Positions 13,283 through 23,188 of a stretch of DNA of 64,000 nt are shown here, in pieces (within the stretch, counting starts at the first letter, position 1; every line of letters starts with the position of its first letter). A program made the translations under genes and the position numbers. This DNA comes from an uncultured Croceitalea sp. (GTDB lineage: Bacteria; Bacteroidota; Bacteroidia; Flavobacteriales; Flavobacteriaceae), in assembly GCA_947499565.1 (NCBI GenBank), contig CANMOV010000001.1, positions 1,054,001-1,118,000 on the forward strand, read 5' to 3'. Below the pieces are notes generated by a model. That model had not been told where the DNA came from, made no database searches, and saw only the letters and a program-made list of their open reading frames with translations.

Positions 13283-16200
13283 ATGATTCATTTCTTCGGG
13301 GATATTGCGATTAAAGTTTTCGCCGTCCAAACTGCTCAAGAAATCACCTCTGAAAACGAAAAAAAATTATCATGGTTGTTCGGCAACCAACCCAAACTAA
13401 ACGCGGCGTCTCTTGACGCCTTTTTTGTTGGTCCACGTGCCGCTATGATTACTCCTTGGAGTACCAATGCTACGGAAATTACTCAAAATATGGGTGTTCC
13501 GGGGATTATCAGGATTGAAGAGTTTAATGCTGTCTCAAAAGACTTTTTGGACTTTGATCCGATGCTCTCTCAAAAGTACAATAGCCTTGGACAGGATATT
13601 TACACTATAGATATTACTCCAGAAGCTATTCAACCAATTGAAGATATTGCTGCTTATAATCAGCAAGAAGGATTGTCTTTAAGTGATGATGAAGTAGCCT
13701 ATCTAGAAAATCTCGCCAAAAATCTTGGTCGTAAGCTCACCGATTCTGAAGTATTCGGTTTCAGTCAAGTAAATTCAGAACATTGTCGCCATAAAATCTT
13801 TAATGGCACTTTTGTAATAGATGGGCAAGAAATGCCTTCTTCTCTATTTAAACTTATCAAAAAGACCTCAGCGGAACATCCAAACGATATTGTTTCGGCA
13901 TACAAAGACAATGTAGCTTTTGTAAAAGGTCCTAAAGTGGTGCAATTTGCCCCAAAAACAGCCGATAAACCTGATTTTTATATAGAACAAGAGTTTGACT
14001 CTGTACTCTCATTAAAAGCAGAAACACATAACTTTCCTACCACGGTGGAGCCTTTCAACGGTGCAGCCACAGGTTCGGGCGGTGAAATTCGTGATAGACT
14101 TGCCGGCGGAAAAGGCTCTTTACCTCTGGCTGGTACTGCAGTGTACATGACGGCTTACTCAAGACTGGAAGAAAATAGAGATTGGGAAAGAGCATTTCCT
14201 GCACGGGAATGGTTATACCAATCCCCTATGGATATTTTAATTAAAGCTTCTAACGGAGCTTCTGATTTTGGGAACAAGTTTGGACAACCGCTAATTGCTG
14301 GCTCTGTACTCACGTTTGAGCATCAAGAAGAAGAAAAAAATCTTGGGTATGATAAAGTAATTATGCAAGCTGGCGGTATTGGTTATGGAAAGGCTGAGCA
14401 AGCCTTAAAAGATACGCCAAACCAAGGCGATAAAATTGTAATTCTTGGTGGAGATAACTACCGCATTGGAATGGGAGGTGCTGCAGTTTCCAGTGCTGAT
14501 ACCGGAGAGTTTGAATCTGCTATCGAATTAAACGCTGTTCAGCGTTCTAATCCTGAAATGCAAAAACGTGCTGCCAATGCTATCCGCGGAATGGTAGAAA
14601 GTCATGATAATCCTATTGTATCCATTCATGACCATGGAGCTGGTGGACATTTAAATTGTTTATCGGAATTAGTAGAGGATACAGGAGGTCATATCAATTT
14701 AGATAAACTACCTGTAGGGGACCCCACCCTATCTGCAAAGGAAATTATTGGCAACGAGAGTCAAGAACGTATGGGCTTGGTTATTGGTCAAGAAGACACT
14801 GCATTATTAAAACGTATTGCGGATAGAGAGCGTTCACCGATGTATGAAGTGGGAGATGTAACTGGTGAACACCGCTTTACTTTTGAATCTAGTACAACTA
14901 AAGAAAAACCAATGGATTTGGCCCTTTCGGATATGTTCGGAAGCTCACCTAAAACCATTATGGAAGATGAGAACATTGCATTCCAATTTAAAAATGCGGA
15001 ATACAGCCTCGAAAATTTCCATGAGTATTTATCTAAAATATTGCAACTGGAAGCTGTCGCATGTAAAGATTGGCTCACAAATAAAGTTGACCGTTGTGTT
15101 GGTGGTAAAGTTGCCAAGCAACAATGCGCAGGTCCTCTGCAGCTCCCTTTGAACAATGTTGGGGTTATGGCACTGGATTTTAAAGGAAAAGAAGGGATTG
15201 CGACCAGTATTGGCCACTCCCCCATCTCAGGGTTAATAAACCCAGTGGCTGGTAGTAGAAATAGTATCGCCGAGGCCCTAACGAATTTGGTGTGGGCACC
15301 TCTAAAAGACGGATTACAGTCGGTTTCACTTTCTGCCAATTGGATGTGGCCATGTAAAAACCCTGGTGAAGATGCCCGTTTATATAAGGCTGTAGAAGCA
15401 ATTTCAGAATTCGCGATTGATTTGGGCATTAATGTGCCTACTGGAAAGGATTCGCTATCCATGAAACAGAAATATAAAAATCAGGAAGTAATTGCCCCTG
15501 GTACCGTGGTAATTTCGGCAGCAGGTAATTGTAATGATATTACCAAAGTAGTTGAACCAGTTTTGCAAAAACATGGTGGTGACATCTACTATATCAATTT
15601 ATCAAAAGATAATTTTAAACTTGGGGGCTCTTCTTTTGGCCAAATTTTAAATAGTATTGGTAGCGAAGCTCCAAGCATTACTGATGCAGCATATTTTAAA
15701 TCAACTTTTAATGCACTGCAACAATTAATCGTTGATGGACACATTTTAGCCGGTCATGATATTGGTTCAGGAGGATTGATAACAACATTATTAGAACTAT
15801 GTTTTGCGGATAATAATTTAGGTGCAGAACTCGATTTGACTTCTCTAGGCGAGCAAGATATTATTAAAGTACTATTTGCTGAAAATATTGGAGTAGTTAT
15901 TCAGACAAAAAGTACAGCTGCTGAAAAAGTGCTGGAAGCTGCAGGAATCGAATTCCATAAATTAGGAAAAGTAATCTCTGAAGGGGAATTGCGCATTAAA
16001 AACCATGGTGTTGAAGTTGGCTTAAATGTGGTTTCGCTTCGTGATACTTGGTATAAGACCTCTTACTTACTTGACAATAAGCAAACTGCTAATGGTTTAG
16101 CCAAAGACCGTTATAATAATTACAAAGAACAGTCTTTGCAATATGTATTCCCCGATCAATATTCTGGAAAGCTTCCTGTCCCTTCGAGCGGAGTCGAGAA

Positions 16201-16951
16201 GCCAAAAGCCGCTATCCTGCGTGAAAAAGGAAGTAATTCCGAACGTGAAATGGCAAATGCCATGTTTTTAGCTGGTTTTGATGTAAAAGATGTTCACATG
16301 ACCGATTTAATTTCAGGTCGGGAAACATTAAAAGATATTCAGTTTCTGGGTGCTGTTGGAGGTTTTTCTAATTCTGATGTTCTAGGAAGTGCAAAAGGTT
16401 GGGCGGGAGCAATTAAGTATAACGACCGTGCAAATAAAGTTATTAATGATTTTTTTGCCAGACCAGATACTCTTTCGGTTGGAATATGCAATGGTTGTCA
16501 ATTATTTATGGAATTGGATTTAATAAATCCAGAGCATGAATCCCATGGGAAAATGACCTATAATGACTCCGGCAAACACGAAAGCAATTTTACTTCAGTA
16601 AAAATTCAAAAGAACAACTCTGTGATGCTTTCTTCCTTGGAAGGAACAACTTTAGGTGTTTGGATATCACATGGCGAAGGTAGATTTAGCCTACCACATT
16701 CAGAAAATCAGTATGAAATTGTTGCCAAATATGGTTATGAAGGATATCCCGCCAATCCAAATGGCAGTGATTTTAACACGGCTATGCTTTGTGATAAAAC
16801 TGGGCGCCATTTGGTTACCATGCCCCATATAGAACGTTCTATCTTTCCATGGAACTGGGCACATTACCCAAAAGACAGACAACAAGATAAAGTTTCTCCA
16901 TGGTTAAAAGCTTTTGTAAATGCCAGAGATTGGGTGCTGAAGAATTCGTAA
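13283..16951 (+). CDS. purL: Phosphoribosylformylglycinamidine synthase, single-chain type
   Basis: About 1222 residues from the ATG at 13283 (MIHFFGDIAIKVFAVQT, the usual start of the Bacteroidetes protein). It converts FGAR to FGAM with ATP and glutamine in purine synthesis. The synthetase half contains FSQVNSEHCRHKIFNG and LKAETHNFPTTVEPFNGAATGSGGEIRD. The C-terminal glutamine amidotransferase domain has the nucleophile in GICNGCQL and the catalytic His in MPHIERSIFPWNWAH. Size and domain order match the large fused PurL of proteobacteria and Bacteroidetes, so no separate purQ or purS is needed. It has its own promoter. Confidence 0.97.
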   Translation: MIHFFGDIAIKVFAVQTAQEITSENEKKLSWLFGNQPKLNAASLDAFFVGPRAAMITPWSTNATEITQNMGVPGIIRIEEFNAVSKDFLDFDPMLSQKYNSLGQDIYTIDITPEAIQPIEDIAAYNQQEGLSLSDDEVAYLENLAKNLGRKLTDSEVFGFSQVNSEHCRHKIFNGTFVIDGQEMPSSLFKLIKKTSAEHPNDIVSAYKDNVAFVKGPKVVQFAPKTADKPDFYIEQEFDSVLSLKAETHNFPTTVEPFNGAATGSGGEIRDRLAGGKGSLPLAGTAVYMTAYSRLEENRDWERAFPAREWLYQSPMDILIKASNGASDFGNKFGQPLIAGSVLTFEHQEEEKNLGYDKVIMQAGGIGYGKAEQALKDTPNQGDKIVILGGDNYRIGMGGAAVSSADTGEFESAIELNAVQRSNPEMQKRAANAIRGMVESHDNPIVSIHDHGAGGHLNCLSELVEDTGGHINLDKLPVGDPTLSAKEIIGNESQERMGLVIGQEDTALLKRIADRERSPMYEVGDVTGEHRFTFESSTTKEKPMDLALSDMFGSSPKTIMEDENIAFQFKNAEYSLENFHEYLSKILQLEAVACKDWLTNKVDRCVGGKVAKQQCAGPLQLPLNNVGVMALDFKGKEGIATSIGHSPISGLINPVAGSRNSIAEALTNLVWAPLKDGLQSVSLSANWMWPCKNPGEDARLYKAVEAISEFAIDLGINVPTGKDSLSMKQKYKNQEVIAPGTVVISAAGNCNDITKVVEPVLQKHGGDIYYINLSKDNFKLGGSSFGQILNSIGSEAPSITDAAYFKSTFNALQQLIVDGHILAGHDIGSGGLITTLLELCFADNNLGAELDLTSLGEQDIIKVLFAENIGVVIQTKSTAAEKVLEAAGIEFHKLGKVISEGELRIKNHGVEVGLNVVSLRDTWYKTSYLLDNKQTANGLAKDRYNNYKEQSLQYVFPDQYSGKLPVPSSGVEKPKAAILREKGSNSEREMANAMFLAGFDVKDVHMTDLISGRETLKDIQFLGAVGGFSNSDVLGSAKGWAGAIKYNDRANKVINDFFARPDTLSVGICNGCQLFMELDLINPEHESHGKMTYNDSGKHESNFTSVKIQKNNSVMLSSLEGTTLGVWISHGEGRFSLPHSENQYEIVAKYGYEGYPANPNGSDFNTAMLCDKTGRHLVTMPHIERSIFPWNWAHYPKDRQQDKVSPWLKAFVNARDWVLKNS

Positions 16952-16981
16952 CTTCAAGGTTCTTAAAAAATACCTTGTACC

Positions 16982-17638
16982 ATGAATGAGCAAACACCGT
17001 CGGTAAACCGAAGAAATTTCATTAAAAAATCATCGTTATTAACGCTTGGCGCTATTAGCACTACTGGAGTAATAGCAGCTCCGCATCTAAAACCATTACC
17101 AAGTTTTATACAAGATAGCGAAGTAAATATTGTGGGGCCAAAAGAAGGGTATACACCACAATTAGGAACTTTAGTTTCTATGATGAACTGGATGCGAATG
17201 GTGATTCTTGCCCCGGTTAAAAATATGAGTGTATCGGACCTTGATTATTTGGTTGATGATGATGCAAATAGTATTGGAGCTATGTTAATGCATTTGGCTG
17301 CTACCGAACGCTTTTACCAAATCCACACTTTTGAAAATAAAAAATGGGGCGATTGGTCCAAAGAAGATTCCGAAAAATGGTCAGTAGCTTCAGGATTGGG
17401 TGCAAAAGCTAGAAAAGAAATAAAAGGCAAGCCATTTGACTATTACCTGGAGGAAATGACCAAAGTGCGCGACTTTACGCTGGCAGAATTTAAAAAACGT
17501 GATGATGAATGGTTGTTATCTGTGGATGAAGCATGGCCATGGGGTCCAACCAACAATTACTGCAAGTGGTTCCATGTATGTGAACATGAATCGAACCATA
17601 ATGGTCAATTTAAATTCATTAAGTCAAGAATAGCATAG
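16982..17638 (+). CDS. Tat-exported DinB-fold protein
   Basis: A 218-residue protein whose N-terminus has a twin-arginine signal, NRRNFIKKSSLLTLGAISTTG, cleaved near APH. The rest matches the DinB/DUF664 four-helix fold: TLVSMMNWMRMVIL, then IGAMLMHLAATERFYQ and WFHVCEHESNHNGQFKFIKSRI, with three spaced histidines suited to a metal site. Most DinB proteins are cytoplasmic thiol-dependent enzymes or damage-induced proteins; export through Tat suggests that it folds with its metal before leaving the cytoplasm. A six-base-pair stem-loop (16955-16977) sits four bases before the ATG. The GNAT gene follows after three bases. Confidence 0.85.
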   Translation: MNEQTPSVNRRNFIKKSSLLTLGAISTTGVIAAPHLKPLPSFIQDSEVNIVGPKEGYTPQLGTLVSMMNWMRMVILAPVKNMSVSDLDYLVDDDANSIGAMLMHLAATERFYQIHTFENKKWGDWSKEDSEKWSVASGLGAKARKEIKGKPFDYYLEEMTKVRDFTLAEFKKRDDEWLLSVDEAWPWGPTNNYCKWFHVCEHESNHNGQFKFIKSRIA

Positions 17639-17641
17639 GTA

Positions 17642-18097
17642 ATGACTATTCGTACAGCACTCAAAAAAGATGTTTTAGCAATTGTAGAGATGATTGCCAA
17701 TGATAAATTGGGTAAGCTTAGAGAAAATTTTCAAAATCCTTTACCTGATAATTATTATGAGGCATTTTATAATATAGCTACTGACCCAAATCAAGAATTA
17801 GTGGTCCTAGAAAACGATTCTCAAGAAGTCATTGGTACTTTACAACTTTCATTCATTCAATACCTAACTTATCAAGGGGGCATTCGCGCTCAAATTGAAG
17901 CTGTTCGAATTCATGAAGAATATAGAGGGAAAGGTATTGGTCATGAACTGTTTAAATGGGCAATTGCACGTGCCAAAGAAAAAGGTGCTCATGTGGTACA
18001 ACTCACTACGGATAAAAAACGACCTGAAGCTTTAGTATTTTATGAAAAACTTGGTTTTAAAGCTTCACATGAAGGTATGAAGCTTCATTTAATATGA
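17642..18097 (+). CDS. GNAT-family N-acetyltransferase
   Basis: A 151-residue single-domain acetyltransferase. The acetyl-CoA loop is EYRGKGIGHELFKWAIARAKEKG (motif A, near residues 98-120), preceded by the beta-4 strand IEAVRIHE and followed by LTTDKKRPEALVFYEKLGFKASHEGMKL, the usual end of the fold. The substrate is unknown. It lies three bases after the DinB-fold gene and is probably co-transcribed with it. Confidence 0.92.
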   Translation: MTIRTALKKDVLAIVEMIANDKLGKLRENFQNPLPDNYYEAFYNIATDPNQELVVLENDSQEVIGTLQLSFIQYLTYQGGIRAQIEAVRIHEEYRGKGIGHELFKWAIARAKEKGAHVVQLTTDKKRPEALVFYEKLGFKASHEGMKLHLI

Positions 18098-18188
18098 GAT
18101 TATCAGTTATTTAGCTTAGTTTTTGCGGAACCTATTTTAAAATCCCGCTTCCTTTCCCTATTTTGCAATTACATAATAGAAACTAAGT

Positions 18189-19958
18189 ATGCAGACGGTA
18201 ACCAGACTCTTCGATTTTCCTTACTATCAAAAAGAACATTTTAATCAACAAAAAGCTTTAACCAGTAAGAAAGATGGTAAATGGGTTAGTACTTCTACAG
18301 ACGAGTATATAGCACAAGCAAATGCAATAAGCAGAGGCTTATTGCGATTAGGGGTAAAACCAAATGATAAAGTTGCCATTATTTCTATGACCAATAGAAC
18401 AGAATGGAATATCTGTGATATTGGAATCTTACAAATAGGAGCACAAAATGTACCCATCTATCCTACAATTTCAGAAGATGATTATGAATATGTTTTAAAT
18501 CATTCTGAAGCTAAATACTGCTTTGTTTCTTGTCAAGAAGTATTAGATAAAGTACTAGCTATCAGCGGTAAGCTTAAGAAATTAAAAGATATCTATTCTT
18601 TTGATGATTTAAAAAATTGTGAAAATTGGTCCAAAGTTTTAGAAAAAGGAGCTGATACGAGCAATCAAGACAAAGTAGAGGAACGAAAAACTGCCGTTGA
18701 ACCAGGAGACTTAGCAACGCTAATTTATACCTCTGGAACTACGGGGAGGCCAAAAGGAGTAATGCTTTCACATAACAATATAGTTTCTAACGTAATTGCA
18801 AGTAAGCAGCGAGTACCTTTTGAAGCCGGAGCTACTGCACTAAGTTTTTTACCTGTTTGCCACATTTTTGAGCGAATGATTTTGTATTTATATCAATATT
18901 GCGGCATTCAAATCTATTTTGCTGAAGGTTTAGATAAAATAAGTGACAACCTTAAAGAGGTAAAACCAGATACTATGACGGTGGTACCACGATTATTAGA
19001 AAAAGTATACGATTCTATTATCGCCAAAGGAACTGCTCTAGAAGGGATTAAGAAAAAACTATTCTTTTGGGCAGTAGAATTAGGTTTAAAATATGAGCCT
19101 TATGGTAAAAATGGCTGGTGGTATGAAAAGCAACTTGGTCTTGCAAGAAAATTAATTTTCAGCAAGTGGCAAGAAGGGCTTGGCGGTAATCTGAATACGA
19201 TGGTTTCTGGTAGTGCTGCTTTGCAGCCAAGGTTAAGTCGTGTTTTTGGGGCTGCTGGCATACCTGTAATGGAAGGCTATGGTCTAACAGAAACTTCTCC
19301 CGTAATTTCTGTTAACCAAGAAGTTGGTAATGGATGGAAAATTGGTTCTGTTGGTAGAATCATCCAAGATGTAGAGGTTAAAATTGCAGATGATGGTGAA
19401 ATTCTATGTAAAGGGCCTAACGTAATGATGGGATATTATAAAGACCAGAAGAAAACGGATGAAGTAATTAAAAACAACTACTTCCATACAGGGGATATTG
19501 GTGAAATAGATGCTGATGGTTTCTTAAGAATTACGGATCGTAAAAAAGAAATGTTTAAGACTTCTGGGGGTAAATATGTTGCTCCGCAACTCTTGGAAAA
19601 TCGATTTAAACAATCTCGTTTTATAGATCAAATTATGGTTGTAGGGGAAGGTGAAAAAATGCCTGCCGCTTTAATTCAACCAAATTTTGAGTTTTTATAT
19701 TCTTGGGCCGAAAGAAACAATATATCAGTTGGTGAAAATTCTGATATTGTTCTTAATGACAAAGTTATAAGTCGTATTCAAGAAGAAGTAGATTTAGCAA
19801 ATGAAGACTTTGCAAAATGGGAAAAAGTGAAGCAATTTAGATTAACCCCTGATGTTTGGAGTATTGATGACGGCCATCTTACTCCTACCATGAAGCTTAG
19901 AAGGAAAATTGTAAAGGAAAAATACGCCGATTTGTATAACAGTATTTACGGACATTAA
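18189..19958 (+). CDS. Long-chain fatty acid-CoA ligase (AMP-binding)
   Basis: A 589-residue ANL-superfamily enzyme. The P-loop motif is LIYTSGTTGRPKGVMLSHNN (near residues 180-200), followed by EGYGLTETSPVI and YFHTGDIGEIDADGFLRITDRKKEMFKTSGGKYVAP, the AMP-binding and hinge motifs of long-chain acyl-CoA synthetases. It makes acyl-CoA from free fatty acid, ATP and CoA and feeds the beta-oxidation genes 0.8 kb downstream. A -7-like box (TATTTTG, one base short of the consensus) lies about 25 bases upstream. The family is clear; chain-length preference is not. Confidence 0.94.
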   Translation: MQTVTRLFDFPYYQKEHFNQQKALTSKKDGKWVSTSTDEYIAQANAISRGLLRLGVKPNDKVAIISMTNRTEWNICDIGILQIGAQNVPIYPTISEDDYEYVLNHSEAKYCFVSCQEVLDKVLAISGKLKKLKDIYSFDDLKNCENWSKVLEKGADTSNQDKVEERKTAVEPGDLATLIYTSGTTGRPKGVMLSHNNIVSNVIASKQRVPFEAGATALSFLPVCHIFERMILYLYQYCGIQIYFAEGLDKISDNLKEVKPDTMTVVPRLLEKVYDSIIAKGTALEGIKKKLFFWAVELGLKYEPYGKNGWWYEKQLGLARKLIFSKWQEGLGGNLNTMVSGSAALQPRLSRVFGAAGIPVMEGYGLTETSPVISVNQEVGNGWKIGSVGRIIQDVEVKIADDGEILCKGPNVMMGYYKDQKKTDEVIKNNYFHTGDIGEIDADGFLRITDRKKEMFKTSGGKYVAPQLLENRFKQSRFIDQIMVVGEGEKMPAALIQPNFEFLYSWAERNNISVGENSDIVLNDKVISRIQEEVDLANEDFAKWEKVKQFRLTPDVWSIDDGHLTPTMKLRRKIVKEKYADLYNSIYGH

Positions 19959-19961
19959 TTA

Positions 19962-20213
19962 ATGGATTTTAATAAATACGATGACGCCAAATTGATTAAG
20001 ACTGCCAAAAGTATGAAAACAGTAGTCATTGTCTTTGGTATTATATGGCTATTGATAATATCCTTCTTAATTGGCACTCAAATTTATGCTGCTGAAAAAG
20101 AGGATTTTAAATTAACTACATTGATTCCAATACTCGTTGGACCAATAACTATGCTTCCTATCTATATGAATTACCAAAACTTCAAAAAGGAAATTAAAAG
20201 AAGAGAACTATAG
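19962..20213 (+). CDS. Small membrane protein with two helices
   Basis: An 83-residue protein with two membrane segments (about 22-42, VVIVFGIIWLLIISFLIGTQI, and 53-69, LTTLIPILVGPITMLPI) and a basic C-terminus. It follows the acyl-CoA ligase by three bases and is likely on the same mRNA. I do not recognise a family; similar small two-helix proteins are common in Flavobacteriaceae. The two well-formed helices and tight spacing support a real gene. Confidence 0.72.
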   Translation: MDFNKYDDAKLIKTAKSMKTVVIVFGIIWLLIISFLIGTQIYAAEKEDFKLTTLIPILVGPITMLPIYMNYQNFKKEIKRREL

Positions 20214-20257
20214 TTCCCTTTTTTACTTAGCAAGCTTACATTTTTAAACTTATCTTC

Positions 20258-20301
20258 TAGCAAAATTTATTATGCATGCATAATAAATTTTGCTATATTT
20301 G
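20258..20301 (+). promoter_or_regulatory. Perfect 38-bp palindrome overlapping the MarR-gene promoter
   Basis: Bases 20258-20276, TAGCAAAATTTATTATGCA, are followed directly by their exact reverse complement, to 20295. The -7 box TATATTTG (20294-20301) begins inside the right end. The MarR start is at 20320. A long operator over the promoter of a regulator gene points to autoregulation and control of the fatty-acid operon behind it. The length could hold two repressor dimers. Confidence 0.88.
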
Positions 20302-20319
20302 AAATCGAATTTTCGTTCT

Positions 20320-20769
20320 ATGAAGGATTTAACCATTGACTACGCCTTACGTGCTACTTGGCAAGCTGTAATCAAAATGTATAATGAAGAAGCAAAAAAT
20401 TATGGGTTAACCATGGCTATTGGCTTTACATTGTTGAGCATTGATCCAAAAAAAGGTACTCCAAGTACTGCCTTGGGTCCTAAAATGGGTATGGAATCAA
20501 CCAGTCTTTCTAGAATTTTAAAAAGTATTGAGGAGAAGGGTTATATACAAAGAAAACCAAATCCAAATGATGGAAGAGGTGTACTAATTCACCTAACAGT
20601 TCTTGGTCTTGCTAAAAGAAAGGACTCTAAAGAAGTTGTATTACGATTTAATGAAGCTGTTAAAGAAGATATAGCGGAAGAGGACTTAATTGGTTTTTTT
20701 AATACTGTAGAAGTAATTAATAAATTGATTTTAGATAAAAAAATATATTCAAAAACAACAACTAATTAA
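20320..20769 (+). CDS. MarR-family transcriptional regulator of the fad-like operon
   Basis: A 149-residue regulator read from the ATG at 20320; a TTG ten codons earlier lies inside the promoter/palindrome region and is not used. The winged helix is seen in MGMESTSLSRILKSIEEKGYIQRKPNPNDGRGVLIHLT, with the recognition helix and the DGRG wing. MarR proteins bind palindromes as dimers and let go on binding a ligand, here plausibly an acyl-CoA. It is followed after nine bases by the fadN-like gene, so it probably controls that operon and itself through the upstream palindrome. Confidence 0.92.
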   Translation: MKDLTIDYALRATWQAVIKMYNEEAKNYGLTMAIGFTLLSIDPKKGTPSTALGPKMGMESTSLSRILKSIEEKGYIQRKPNPNDGRGVLIHLTVLGLAKRKDSKEVVLRFNEAVKEDIAEEDLIGFFNTVEVINKLILDKKIYSKTTTN

Positions 20770-20778
20770 TACGTATAA

Positions 20779-23184
20779 ATGAAAAGGCATATCAATAAAA
20801 TTGCCGTAATTGGTTCGGGTATTATGGGTAGCGGTATCGCTTGCCACTTTGCCAATATTGGTGTCGAGGTCTTATTGTTAGACATTGTCCCTAGAGAATT
20901 AAATGATAAAGAAAAGGCAAAAGGACTAACGTTAGATGATAAAATAGTCCGTAATCGCTTGGTAAATGATTCGCTTAAGGCTGCTTTAAAATCTAAGCCC
21001 TCCCCCATTTACCATCAAAAATTTGCTAGTAGAATTACCACTGGTAATTTAGAAGATGATATAAGTAAGGTTAGCAAAGTAGATTGGATTATAGAAGTTG
21101 TTGTTGAAAGGCTAGACATAAAAAAGATAGTCTTTGAAAACTTAGAAAAGCACAGAACACCTGGTACTTTAATTACCTCCAACACTTCTGGTATTCCTAT
21201 CAATTTTATGAGTGAAGGCAGAAGTGACGATTTCCAGAAGCATTTCTGTGGAACACATTTCTTTAACCCTGCTCGCTACTTAAAATTATTCGAAATCATA
21301 CCTGGTCCAAAAACTTCATCAGAAGTACTGGACTTTTTAAATGGATACGGAGAACAGTTTTTAGGTAAAACTTCTGTAGTTGCTAAAGACACTCCAGCAT
21401 TCATAGGAAATCGTATAGGGATATTTAGTATTCAGAGTCTTTTTCATGCTGTTAAGGAAATGGGCATGACCGTTGAAGAAGTAGATAAACTTACTGGTCC
21501 AGTTATTGGCAGGCCAAAGTCCGCAACCTTTAGAACAGTAGATGTTGTTGGCTTAGATACCTTAGTGCATGTAGCAAATGGTATTGCTGAAAATTGCAAA
21601 GATGATGAACGCCATGGGTTATTTGCTTTACCAGATTTCATCTCTACAATGATGGAGAATAAATGGCTAGGTAGTAAAAGTGGTCAAGGTTTTTATAAAA
21701 AATCGAAAGACGCAAAAGGAAAAACAGAAATATTAACATTGGATTTAGACACGATGGGCTATCGGTCTAAAAAAAGTGCAAAATTCGCAACCCTTGAGCT
21801 TACTAAAACTATAGATAATGTTGTAGATAGATTTTCAGTTTTAACCGGGGGAAAAGATAAGGCTGGAGAGTTTTATCGTAAAAGTTTTGGAGCATTATTT
21901 GCCTACGTTTCTCACCGTATCCCAGAAATAACAGATGACCTGTATAAGATAGATGATGCGATGAAAGCTGGATTTGGATGGGAACATGGCCCATTCCAAA
22001 TTTGGGATGCCGTAGGATTGGATAAAGGGCTAGAATTTATTACTGCAGAAAATCAAGAAGCGGCAACATGGGTCTCCGAGATGAAGGCTGCCGGAATTAG
22101 TTCGTTTTACAGTGTAAAAGAGGGAGCAACCTATTTCTATGATATTCCATCTAAGAAAATGATTAAAATTCCTGGCCAGGATGCTTTTATCATTTTGGAT
22201 AACATTCGTAAATCCAAAGAAGTTTTTAAAAATAGCGGTGTTGTCGTTGAAGATTTAGGTGATGGAATTTTAAATGTTGAATTCCAATCTAAGATGAATA
22301 CTATAGGAGGTGATGTTTTAGCCGGACTAAATAAAGCTATTGATTTGGCGGAAAAAGACTATCAGGGTTTAGTTGTTGGTAATCAAGCAGCAAACTTCTC
22401 TGTTGGAGCCAATATTGGTATGATATTTATGATGGCGGTGGAACAGGAGTATGACGAGCTAAATATGGCCATAAAAATGTTCCAGGATACCATGATGCGT
22501 ATGCGTTATTCATCCATTCCTACTGTTTCTGCTCCGCACGGTATGACTCTAGGTGGCGGTTGCGAACTTTCATTGCATGCAGATAAAGTAGTTGCTGCTG
22601 CAGAAACCTATATAGGATTAGTTGAGTTTGGAGTTGGTGTTATTCCAGGCGGTGGTGGATCTAAAGAGTTTGCTCTAAGAGCTTCCGACTCTTTTAGAAA
22701 AGGCGATGTTGAACTAAATATTTTACAAGAATACTTTTTAACTATTGGTATGGCAAAAGTATCGACCTCTGCCTATGAAGCTTATGATTTAGGCATTCTC
22801 CAAAAAGGAAAGGATATTGTTGTTGTAAACAAAGACAGACAAATTGCTACTGCAAAAGCGCATGCAAAATTAATGGCTGAAGCTGGTTACACAAAACCTC
22901 CCACACGCACGGACGTTAAAGTTCTTGGCAAGCAGGCTTTGGGAATGTTCTTAGTTGGAACGGATTCTATGGAAGCCAGTAATTATATCAGTGAGCATGA
23001 CAAGAAAATTGCAAACAAATTGGCATATGTAATGGCTGGAGGTGACTTGTCTGAGCCTACATATGTATCAGAACAATACCTTTTAGACATTGAAAGGGAA
23101 GCATTCTTATCACTTTGTTCCGAACGTAAAACATTAGAGCGAATTCAGCACATGTTAAAAACTGGTAAACCTCTTAGAAATTAA
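20779..23184 (+). CDS. 3-hydroxyacyl-CoA dehydrogenase / enoyl-CoA hydratase, FadN-type
   Basis: An 801-residue fusion. The N-terminal Rossmann domain has AVIGSGIMGSGIACHFANIG, then the dehydrogenase motifs GTHFFNPARYLKLFEI and VVAKDTPAFIGNRIG. The crotonase (hydratase) domain lies at the C-terminus: VSAPHGMTLGGGCELSLHAD and GLVEFGVGVIPGGGGSKEFALRA. This dehydrogenase-first order is that of Bacillus FadN, not of E. coli FadB, where the hydratase comes first. It carries out steps two and three of beta-oxidation. With the thiolase and acyl-CoA dehydrogenase behind it, the gene order is the same as fadN-fadA-fadE of Bacillus subtilis. Confidence 0.94.
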   Translation: MKRHINKIAVIGSGIMGSGIACHFANIGVEVLLLDIVPRELNDKEKAKGLTLDDKIVRNRLVNDSLKAALKSKPSPIYHQKFASRITTGNLEDDISKVSKVDWIIEVVVERLDIKKIVFENLEKHRTPGTLITSNTSGIPINFMSEGRSDDFQKHFCGTHFFNPARYLKLFEIIPGPKTSSEVLDFLNGYGEQFLGKTSVVAKDTPAFIGNRIGIFSIQSLFHAVKEMGMTVEEVDKLTGPVIGRPKSATFRTVDVVGLDTLVHVANGIAENCKDDERHGLFALPDFISTMMENKWLGSKSGQGFYKKSKDAKGKTEILTLDLDTMGYRSKKSAKFATLELTKTIDNVVDRFSVLTGGKDKAGEFYRKSFGALFAYVSHRIPEITDDLYKIDDAMKAGFGWEHGPFQIWDAVGLDKGLEFITAENQEAATWVSEMKAAGISSFYSVKEGATYFYDIPSKKMIKIPGQDAFIILDNIRKSKEVFKNSGVVVEDLGDGILNVEFQSKMNTIGGDVLAGLNKAIDLAEKDYQGLVVGNQAANFSVGANIGMIFMMAVEQEYDELNMAIKMFQDTMMRMRYSSIPTVSAPHGMTLGGGCELSLHADKVVAAAETYIGLVEFGVGVIPGGGGSKEFALRASDSFRKGDVELNILQEYFLTIGMAKVSTSAYEAYDLGILQKGKDIVVVNKDRQIATAKAHAKLMAEAGYTKPPTRTDVKVLGKQALGMFLVGTDSMEASNYISEHDKKIANKLAYVMAGGDLSEPTYVSEQYLLDIEREAFLSLCSERKTLERIQHMLKTGKPLRN

Positions 23185-23188
23185 AAAA

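Noticed and set aside
14788..15462. A 224-codon minus-strand reading frame inside purL
   Set aside because: It lies wholly inside the conserved purL coding region, has no recognisable domain and no promoter; it is a mirror of the codon pattern.
20290..20319. A longer MarR start at the TTG at 20290
   Set aside because: It lies within the palindrome and promoter; the ATG at 20320 gives a normal MarR N-terminus.
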